A DNA stretch of 64,000 nt. Origin: Blastococcus_B deserti. Its GTDB lineage: Bacteria > Actinomycetota > Actinomycetes > Mycobacteriales > Geodermatophilaceae. Positions 57,993 through 64,000 of this stretch are shown piece after piece (the first letter of the stretch is position 1; the number at the start of each line of letters is the position of its first letter). A program made the position numbers and the translations under genes. The notes under the pieces are model-generated. The model had not been told where the DNA came from. It saw only the letters and a list, made by a program, of their open reading frames with translations, and ran no database searches. The stretch spans positions 91,283 to 155,282 of the forward strand of contig NZ_JBHUHP010000028.1 in NCBI RefSeq assembly GCF_042682525.1. The letters are read 5' to 3'.

Positions 57993-60846
57993 GACGGGCT
58001 CCTTCCGGGTCGACGAGCACGGATCCGGTGATCTCGACCGGGACGAGCGCCCCGCCCACGGGCACGGAGACGGTCTGGCCGATGCGGTCGCGGCCGCCCT
58101 TGACCAGCGCGAGGGCGAACGGCCGGCCGAGCTCGGCGCTGCGGTAGCTGGAGGTGACGTGGCCGAGCATCGGCACCGGCGGCGGCGGGAGCTGCCCGTC
58201 CGGGGTGTGCTCGACGATCTGCGAGCCCTCCGGCAGCACCGTCTCCCGGTCGACCGGCAGCAGCCCGACCAGCTGCTTGCGCAGCGGGTCCTGGTTGGCC
58301 GGCCGCGAGAACGAACGCTTGCCGACGAAGTCCTTCTTCTTCTTCGACACCGCCCAGGCCATGCCCAGGTCGTGCGGGGTGACCGTGCCGTCGGTGTCCT
58401 GCCCGATGATCGGGTAGCCCTTCTCGGCGCGGAGGACGTGCATGGTCTCGGTGCCGTACGGGGTGATGCCGTACGGGCGGCCGGCCTCGACCAGCCGCTC
58501 CCACACCGCGCGGCCGTACCAGCTGTTGACGTAGACCTCGTAGGCCAGCTCGCCGGAGAAGCTGATCCGCGCCAGCCGCACCGGGACGCCGCCGAGCGAG
58601 GTGTCCCGCCAGGTCATGAACGGGAAGGCCTCGTTGGAGACGTCGACGTCCCCGAAGACGGCGCCGATCACGTCCCGCGACCGGGGGCCGACGACCGGGA
58701 AGGTCGACCACTGCTCGGTCACCGAGGCGAGCCGGACCCGCAGGTGCGGCCACTCGGTCTGCAGCCACTCCTCCATCCAGTCGAGGATCTTCGCGGCCCC
58801 GCCGGTGGTGGTGAGCACCAGGAAGCGCTCGTCTGCCAGGCGCAGCACCGTGCCGTCGTCGATGACCATGCCGTCGACGCCGCACATCACGCCGTAGCGG
58901 ACCGAGCCGACCTTCAGGCTGCTCATCAGGTTCGTGTAGAGCAGGTCGAGGAAGGCACCGGCGTCCGGGCCCTGGACGTCGATCTTGCCCAGCGTCGAGC
59001 CGTCGAGGATGCCCACGCCGCCGCGGGTCGCGGCGCACTCGCGCAGCACGGCGGCCTCCATGTCCTCGCCCGGCTGCGGGTAGTAGCGCGGCCGCTTCCA
59101 CTGGCCGACGTCCTCGAAGACCGCGCCCTCGGCGACGTGCCAGTCGTGGACGGCGGTGGTGCGCTCCGGGTCGAACAGCCGCCCCCGGTCCCGCCCGGCC
59201 AGCGCGGCGAAGGCCACCGGCGTGTAGGGCGGGCGGAAGGTCGTCGTCCCGGTGGCCTGGATCGGCACGCCGAGCAGCTCGGCGGTGATGCCGGAGGCCA
59301 GGACGCCGGAGGTCTTGCCCTGGTCGTGGGCGGTGCCGATCGTCGTGAAGCGCTTCACGTGCTCCATCGACCGCAGGCCCGCTCCGGCCGCGCGCGCGAG
59401 GTCGGCCACGGTGGCGTCGCGCTGGAGGTCGACGAAGGACGTGCTGCCGTCGGCGCCGTCGGGCACCCGCCACAGCGTCATCGGCGCCAGCCCCGCGGGC
59501 GCGGCGTCCGTGGACGGCAGCGCGGGCTCCTCGGGGACGGCGAGGGACAGCCCGGCCAGCGCGGCGGCCCCGGCCCGGCGTCCGTCCGCCAGGCAGCCGG
59601 CGAGGTCGAGCCGGCCCGCGGCCGCGCCGGCCACCGTGACCCCGTCGAGCTCCTCGGCGGGCAGGAACGCGCCGAGGCCCTCGTCGAAGCGCAGCCGCCC
59701 GCGGGCCTGGCTGAACAGGTGCACGGCCGGGTTCCAGCCACCGCTGACCAGCAGCAGGTCGCAGTCCATGCGCTCGGCCGGGCCGGGCCGCCCGTCGGCG
59801 AACGGGGCCACGTGCGCGGCGGTCACCCGCTCGGTTCCGTCGGTGCCGGTGACCACGCTGCCGCTGCGCACCGGGATGCCGCGCTGCGCGCAGGCGGCGG
59901 CCCAGTGCGCCGGCGCCTGGGGCCGGGCCTCGACGACGGCGGCGATGTCGACGCCCGCGTCGGCGAGGTCGACCGCCGCGGCGTAGGCGCTGTCGTTGGT
60001 CGTGAAGACGACGGCCCGGCTGCCGGCCAGGACGCCGTAGCGGCGCAGGAAGGTGCGGGCGCCGCCGGCCAGCATGATGCCGGGCCGGTCGTTGTCGGCG
60101 AAGACCACCGGGCGCTCGTGGGCGCCGGCGGCGACGACGATCCGCGCGGCGCGGATCCGCCAGACCCGCTGCCGGGCCACGTGCCGCGGCGCCGCGGCAC
60201 CGAGGTGGTCGGTGCGCCGCTCGAGGGCCAGGACGAAGCCGTCGTCGTAGAGGCCGAAGGCCGTCGTCCGCTGCAGGTGCAGGACGTCGGGGTGCGCGGT
60301 CAGCTCGGCGACGGCGTCGGCGACCCACTCCAGGGCGGGGACGCCGTCGAGGACGTCGGCGGTGCCCAGCAGCGAGCCGCCCGCCTCGGCCTGCTCGTCG
60401 ACCAGCGCGACGCGGGCACCGCCGCGGGCGGCGGTCAGCGCGGCGGCCAGGCCGGCGGGACCGCTGCCGACCACGAGCACGTCGACGTGCGCGTGCATCG
60501 CGTCGTAGCGCGCGGAGTCGGCCACCTCGGCGAGCCGGCCCTGGCCGGGCAGGCCGTGGGCGACCAGCCCGTCGTGCAGCTCCACGGTGCTGGCCAGCAG
60601 CATCGGCTCCGGGAACGGCTCCTCGATCTGCACGAGGCCGCTGGGGTCCTCGGCCCAGGCCGCGGCCACGCCGCGGGGCCGGCCCAGCTTGACGCTGGTG
60701 GCGATCGAGTGCCGCCCGGCGGCGAGCAGGGCGGAGGCGAGGGTGTCGCCCGGGTGGCCGGTGAAGGACTCCCCGCCGAAGGTGAACTCCAGCGTGGCGC
60801 CGCGGTCGACGCGGCCGCCCTCGGGCGTGCGGAAGGGAGCGTTCAC
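57982..60846 (-). CDS. soxA: Sarcosine oxidase alpha subunit
   Basis: The alpha subunit binds NAD and folate and turns the sarcosine methyl into methylene-tetrahydrofolate. The 954-residue protein has an N-terminal ferredoxin-like domain (LEFTFGGESFTGHPGDTLASALLA). The dinucleotide fold is VLVVGSGPAGLAAALTAARGGARV at about residue 122, and a C-terminal GcvT half includes KIDVQGPDAGAFLDLLYTN and SFSGELAYEVYVNSWYGRA. The GTG at 60846 overlaps the soxD stop by four bases. It fits the usual length of about 960 residues. Confidence 0.95.
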   Translation of the reverse strand: MNAPFRTPEGGRVDRGATLEFTFGGESFTGHPGDTLASALLAAGRHSIATSVKLGRPRGVAAAWAEDPSGLVQIEEPFPEPMLLASTVELHDGLVAHGLPGQGRLAEVADSARYDAMHAHVDVLVVGSGPAGLAAALTAARGGARVALVDEQAEAGGSLLGTADVLDGVPALEWVADAVAELTAHPDVLHLQRTTAFGLYDDGFVLALERRTDHLGAAAPRHVARQRVWRIRAARIVVAAGAHERPVVFADNDRPGIMLAGGARTFLRRYGVLAGSRAVVFTTNDSAYAAAVDLADAGVDIAAVVEARPQAPAHWAAACAQRGIPVRSGSVVTGTDGTERVTAAHVAPFADGRPGPAERMDCDLLLVSGGWNPAVHLFSQARGRLRFDEGLGAFLPAEELDGVTVAGAAAGRLDLAGCLADGRRAGAAALAGLSLAVPEEPALPSTDAAPAGLAPMTLWRVPDGADGSTSFVDLQRDATVADLARAAGAGLRSMEHVKRFTTIGTAHDQGKTSGVLASGITAELLGVPIQATGTTTFRPPYTPVAFAALAGRDRGRLFDPERTTAVHDWHVAEGAVFEDVGQWKRPRYYPQPGEDMEAAVLRECAATRGGVGILDGSTLGKIDVQGPDAGAFLDLLYTNLMSSLKVGSVRYGVMCGVDGMVIDDGTVLRLADERFLVLTTTGGAAKILDWMEEWLQTEWPHLRVRLASVTEQWSTFPVVGPRSRDVIGAVFGDVDVSNEAFPFMTWRDTSLGGVPVRLARISFSGELAYEVYVNSWYGRAVWERLVEAGRPYGITPYGTETMHVLRAEKGYPIIGQDTDGTVTPHDLGMAWAVSKKKKDFVGKRSFSRPANQDPLRKQLVGLLPVDRETVLPEGSQIVEHTPDGQLPPPPVPMLGHVTSSYRSAELGRPFALALVKGGRDRIGQTVSVPVGGALVPVEITGSVLVDPEGARRDG

Positions 60847-61121
60847 GAGATCACCGGCTTGGGCTCGTCGAGGCGGTAGACCCGCTCGAAGCGGTAGGTG
60901 GCGGTGTCGCGCACGGCGTTGAACCAGCGCCGGCAGCCGGCCGCGTGGCTCCACCGCTCGGCGAAGCGGCCCTTCGGGTTGTCGCGGAAGAAGACGTAGT
61001 GGGCCCACTCCACGTCGTCGAGGGCGGCGGGGTCCTCGGGATAGGCGACGTGCGCCTGGCCGCCGTAGTGGAACTCGACCTCCTCGCGGGGGCCGCACCA
61101 CGGGCATTCGATGAGCTGCAC
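60843..61121 (-). CDS. soxD: Sarcosine oxidase delta subunit
   Basis: This 92-residue subunit begins VQLIECPWCGPREEVEFHYGGQAHV, the zinc-binding start of SoxD, and ends in a charged tail. The GTG at 61121 has AGGAG five bases upstream. It lies 38 bp after soxB and overlaps soxA by four bases. Confidence 0.94.
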   Translation of the reverse strand: MQLIECPWCGPREEVEFHYGGQAHVAYPEDPAALDDVEWAHYVFFRDNPKGRFAERWSHAAGCRRWFNAVRDTATYRFERVYRLDEPKPVIS

Positions 61122-61140
61122 GGGAACTCCTGCGGTCGGT

Positions 61141-61170
61141 GGGCCGGTCAGTGGGCCGGTCAGTGGGCCA
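61141..61170. repeat. 12-bp direct repeat at the 3' end of soxB
   Basis: GGGCCGGTCAGT occurs twice in tandem (61141-61152, 61153-61164) with a partial third copy. It spans the soxB stop codon and the gap to soxD. Confidence 0.7.
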
Positions 61171-62392
61171 CGGCGGCGGCGCCGTGCTCGTCGACGAGCG
61201 CGCCGCTGACGAAGCGGTCGAGGGCGAAGGGCGCGACGTGGGGGTGCGGCTCGTCGTGGGCGATGGTGTGCGCCATGCAGTCGCCGATGCCGGGGGTCGC
61301 CTTGAAACCGCCGGTGCCCCAGCCGCAGTTGAGGTAGACGTTGTCGTACGGGGTCCGCCCGACGATGGGCGAGGCGTCGGGGCTGGTGTCCACGATCCCG
61401 CCCCAGGTGCGCAGCAGGTGCGCGCGGGCGAAGACGGGGAACAGCTCGACCGCCGCGGCCATCTGCCGCTCGATGATGTGGAAGGCGCCCCGCTGGCCGT
61501 AGCCGTTGTAGGAGTCGACGCCGGCGCCCATCACCAGCTCGCCCTTGTGCGCCTGGGAGACGTAGACGTGCACCGCGTTGGACATGACGACGGTCGGGTG
61601 CACCGGCTCCAGCAGCTCGGAGACCAGCGCCTGCAGCGGGTGGCTCTGCACCGGGACGCGGAAGCCGAGCATGTCGGTGAGGACCGAGGTGTGCCCGGCG
61701 GCGCAGAGCGCCACCTTGCCGGCGGCGATGGTGCCGCGGGTGGTCTGCACGCCGGTGACCCGGTTCCCGTCGGTGGTGAAGCCCGTGACCTCGCAGTCCT
61801 GGATGAGGTCGATGCCGGCCTCGTCGGCCCGGCGGGCGAAGCCCCACGCCACGTAGTCGTGCTTCGCGATGCCCGCGCGCGGCTGGTAGGTGGCGCCGAG
61901 CACCGGGTAGCGGATGTCGGCCGAGGTGTTGACGATCGGGCAGATCTTCTTGACCTCGTCGGGCTCGACCCACTCCGCGTCGACGCCGTTGAGCTTGTTG
62001 GCCTCGACCCGGCGCACGCTGTCGCGGACGTCCTGCAGCGTGTGCGCGAGGTTGAGCACGCCGCGCTGGCTGAACAGGATGGGATAGCCGAGGTCCTCCT
62101 CGAGCCCCTCCCAGAGCTTGAGCGAGTGCTCGTAGATCGCCGCGCTCTCGTCCCACAGGTAGTTCGAGCGGATGATCGTGGTGTTGCGGGCCATGTTGCC
62201 GCCCGCGAGCCAGCCCTTCTCCAGCACCGCCACGTTCGTGATGCCGTGGTTCTTGGCGAGGTAGTGCGCGGTGGCCAGGCCGTGCCCGCCCCCGCCGACG
62301 ATGACGACGTCGTAGGACTTTTTCGGCTCCGGGTTGCGCCAGAGGAAGTCGGGGTGGTCGGGCAGGTCCGCGCCGGGGGTGCGGGGGCTCAT
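61160..62392 (-). CDS. soxB: Sarcosine oxidase beta subunit
   Basis: SoxB carries the FAD and covalent FMN and oxidises sarcosine. The 410-residue protein has YDVVIVGGGGHGLATAHYLAKNHG, EKGWLAGGNMARNTTIIRSNYLWD, SHPLQALVSELLEPVHPTVVM (with the likely FMN-linked His), and GTGGFKATPGIGDCMAHTIA. The C-terminus is short and Ala-rich. Its ATG overlaps the glyA stop by four bases. Confidence 0.96.
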   Translation of the reverse strand: MSPRTPGADLPDHPDFLWRNPEPKKSYDVVIVGGGGHGLATAHYLAKNHGITNVAVLEKGWLAGGNMARNTTIIRSNYLWDESAAIYEHSLKLWEGLEEDLGYPILFSQRGVLNLAHTLQDVRDSVRRVEANKLNGVDAEWVEPDEVKKICPIVNTSADIRYPVLGATYQPRAGIAKHDYVAWGFARRADEAGIDLIQDCEVTGFTTDGNRVTGVQTTRGTIAAGKVALCAAGHTSVLTDMLGFRVPVQSHPLQALVSELLEPVHPTVVMSNAVHVYVSQAHKGELVMGAGVDSYNGYGQRGAFHIIERQMAAAVELFPVFARAHLLRTWGGIVDTSPDASPIVGRTPYDNVYLNCGWGTGGFKATPGIGDCMAHTIAHDEPHPHVAPFALDRFVSGALVDEHGAAAVAH

Positions 62393-63729
62393 CGGGTGCC
62401 TCCCGCCAGGTCGGGGTAGAGCGGGTGGCGCTCGGCCAGGCTGGTGACCCGCGCGCTCAGGCGGGCCAGCCGCGCCTCGCCGACCGTGGGGCGCAGCGCG
62501 CCGGCGATGATGTCGGCGACCTCGGCGAAGTCCTCGGCGCCGAAGCCGCGGGCGGCCAGCGCCGGGGTGCCGATCCGGACCCCCGAGCTGACCATGGGCG
62601 GCCGCGGGTCGAAGGGGACGGCGTTGCGGTTGACCGTGATCCCGATCGAGTGCAGCCGGTCCTCGGCCTGCTTGCCGTCCAGCGGCGACTCGCGCAGGTC
62701 GACCAGGACCAGGTGGACGTCGGTGCCACCGCTGACCACGCTCACGCCGGCCTCCCGGCAGTCGGCCGTCAGCAGCCGCTCGGCCAGGATGCGCGCGCCC
62801 TCGAGGGTGCGCTCCTGGCGCTCGCGGAAGGCGGGCTCGGCGGCCAGCTTGAAGGCGACCGCCTTGGCCGCGATGACGTGCCCCAGCGGACCGCCCTGCT
62901 GACCGGGGAAGACCGAGGAGTTGAACTTCTTGCCGAGCTCCGCGGTGGCCAGGATGACCCCACCGCGGGGGCCGCCGAGGGTCTTGTGCGTGGTGGAGGT
63001 GACCACGTGGGCGTGCGGCACCGGCGAGGGGTGCAGCCCGGTGGCCACCAGCCCGGCGAAGTGGGCCATGTCGACCATGAGGTACGCGCCGACCTCGTCG
63101 GCGATCCGCCGGAACTCGGCGAAGTCCAGGTGCCGCGGGTAGGCCGACCAGCCGGCGACGATCAGCTTGGGCCGCCGCTCCTTCGCCAGCCGCTCCACCT
63201 CGGCCATGTCGACCCGGTGGTCGTCGCGGCCGACGTGGTAGGCGGCGACGTCGTAGAGCTTGCCGGAGAAGTTGAGCTTCATCCCGTGCGTCAGGTGACC
63301 GCCGTGGGCGAGGTCGAGGCCGAGGATGGTGTCCCCCGGCTCGAGCAGCGCGGACATCGCCGCGGCGTTCGCCTGCGCGCCCGAGTGCGGCTGGACGTTG
63401 GCGTACTCGGCACCGAACAGGGCCTTGAGCCTGTCGATGGCCAGTTGCTCGACCACGTCGACGTGCTCGCAGCCGCCGTAGTAACGCCGGCCGGGGTAGC
63501 CCTCGGCGTACTTGTTGGTGAGCACTGATCCCTGCGCCTGCATGACCGCGACCGGCGCGAAGTTCTCGCTGGCGATCATCTCCAGCGTCGACTGCTGCCG
63601 GTGCAGCTCAGCGGCGATCGCGGCGGCGACCTCCGGGTCGGTCTCCCCCAGCGGGCGGGTGAGCACGGGGTCGGCGACGGCGGGACCCTCGGCGGACCCG
63701 GTGAGGCTCCGATCGGCGAGCACGGACAT
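62389..63729 (-). CDS. glyA: Serine hydroxymethyltransferase
   Basis: GlyA joins glycine and methylene-tetrahydrofolate to give serine, linking sarcosine oxidase to serine deaminase. The 446-residue PLP enzyme has ASENFAPVAVMQAQGSVLTNKYAEG, YGGCEHVDVVEQLAIDR, the Schiff-base lysine in VVTSTTHKTLGGPRGG, and FPGQQGGPLGHVIAAKA. The ATG at 63729 has GAGGGGAA upstream. It is the first gene of the long sox operon, and a near-perfect CTGGTATATCAG dyad lies 30 bases upstream. Confidence 0.96.
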   Translation of the reverse strand: MSVLADRSLTGSAEGPAVADPVLTRPLGETDPEVAAAIAAELHRQQSTLEMIASENFAPVAVMQAQGSVLTNKYAEGYPGRRYYGGCEHVDVVEQLAIDRLKALFGAEYANVQPHSGAQANAAAMSALLEPGDTILGLDLAHGGHLTHGMKLNFSGKLYDVAAYHVGRDDHRVDMAEVERLAKERRPKLIVAGWSAYPRHLDFAEFRRIADEVGAYLMVDMAHFAGLVATGLHPSPVPHAHVVTSTTHKTLGGPRGGVILATAELGKKFNSSVFPGQQGGPLGHVIAAKAVAFKLAAEPAFRERQERTLEGARILAERLLTADCREAGVSVVSGGTDVHLVLVDLRESPLDGKQAEDRLHSIGITVNRNAVPFDPRPPMVSSGVRIGTPALAARGFGAEDFAEVADIIAGALRPTVGEARLARLSARVTSLAERHPLYPDLAGGTR

Positions 63730-63758
63730 GCGGTTCCCCTCGACGCGGCATATTCGAC

Positions 63759-63774
63759 GACTGGTATATCAGTC
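63759..63774. promoter_or_regulatory. GntR-type operator upstream of glyA (copy C)
   Basis: GACTGGTATATCAGTC is a 16-bp dyad broken by a single asymmetric pair. The core matches the site at 49634-49645 exactly over 12 bases. It lies between glyA and the divergent formaldehyde dehydrogenase gene and could serve both. Confidence 0.62.
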
Positions 63775-63892
63775 ATCTGCACACTAGGTTCTCACCATGG
63801 CGGAGGTCAAGGGACACCCCCGCCACGCGCCGGGTGGGATACCGGAACACTGGGACCCGGGTCAGAACGCAGTCGACGATCGAGGAGAAGCA

Positions 63893-64000
63893 GTGCCGTA
63901 CGAGGTCAAGGGCGTCGTCGCCCTCAGCAAGGGTGCGCCGGTCAGCGTCGAGACGGTCGTGGTGCCCGATCCGGGTCCGGGTGAGGCGGTGGTCGACGTG
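63893..64000 (+). CDS. mscR: S-(hydroxymethyl)mycothiol dehydrogenase, N-terminal part (runs off the right edge)
   Basis: The visible 36 codons read PYEVKGVVALSKGAPVSVE then VVVPDPGPGEAVVDV, the start of zinc-dependent alcohol dehydrogenases of the mycothiol-linked formaldehyde dehydrogenase group. The GTG at 63893 has GAGGAGAA five bases upstream. This enzyme would oxidise the formaldehyde adduct of mycothiol, which fits the formaldehyde released when methyl groups are cleaved from betaine. The catalytic zinc-binding residues lie beyond the window, so the family could still be another zinc alcohol dehydrogenase. Confidence 0.72.
   Translation, partial: MPYEVKGVVALSKGAPVSVETVVVPDPGPGEAVVDV

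Noticed and set aside
56467..60879. A 1470-codon open frame on the plus strand
   Set aside because: It is antisense to dimethylglycine oxidase and soxG/soxA, which have clear family motifs. The composition is that of a shadow frame.
1..64000. tRNA, rRNA, prophage or plasmid-origin features
   Set aside because: I scanned by eye for tRNA-like cloverleaf ends, rRNA-like tracts, integrase-att pairs and iteron clusters and saw none I could support. A covariance-model search would be needed to exclude small RNAs.

Overview
The window reads as one stretch of chromosome from a GC-rich actinobacterium, most likely of the Geodermatophilaceae (Blastococcus, Geodermatophilus, Modestobacter). The genus-level placement is inference. 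The support seen in the sequence is: a complete Pup-proteasome system (pafA, pafB, pafC, prcA, prcB, pup, dop, proteasomal ATPase), a partial gene resembling a mycothiol-linked formaldehyde dehydrogenase, uniformly very high GC, many GTG starts, and a repeated leaderless promoter layout (TANNNT followed by 6-8 nt and then the start codon) in front of a dozen transcription units. I found no rRNA, tRNA, CRISPR array or intact mobile element.

Bases 1-11 kb hold general metabolism. A lysine catabolic locus (amidohydrolase, 3,5-diaminohexanoate dehydrogenase, lysine 2,3-aminomutase) is followed by an acyltransferase, a glutamate-cysteine ligase-like enzyme, an unrecognised protein that looks like a degenerate tyrosine recombinase beside a 15-bp inverted repeat, a radical SAM protein with a LexA-like box, an AsnC regulator overlapping an M24 peptidase, a stand-alone 5'-3' exonuclease and a DUF4333 membrane protein.

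Bases 11-31 kb are the conserved proteasome and Tat neighbourhood. In order they carry a Ski2-like helicase, a lipid kinase, tatC, tatA, pafC, pafB, a DUF3866 gene, pafA, a small conserved protein, prcA, prcB, an endonuclease VII-like gene coupled to prcB, pup, dop, the proteasomal ATPase, a tRNA m1A58 methyltransferase and a RecB-family nuclease. Most genes here run on the minus strand.

Bases 31-64 kb form an island for uptake and complete breakdown of choline and glycine betaine. Uptake is by a three-gene ABC system and a BCCT carrier. Choline dehydrogenase and betaine aldehyde dehydrogenase make betaine. A Rieske oxygenase with its own Rieske ferredoxin and FAD reductase probably removes the first methyl group, dimethylglycine oxidase the second and heterotetrameric sarcosine oxidase the third. 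GlyA converts glycine to serine and SdaA converts serine to pyruvate. One-carbon units are handled by FolD, FchA and PurU, and free formaldehyde by the dehydrogenase at the right edge. FolP and a fused PabB-PabC are embedded in the island, as if the pathway carries its own tetrahydrofolate supply. TetR, IclR and GntR regulators sit inside it. Two repeated DNA motifs, CTGGTATATCA and pairs of GTTGCGCA about 19 bp apart, tie several of the operons together. A recombination scar at about 37.95 kb has left the tails of an SDR gene and an aldehyde dehydrogenase gene.
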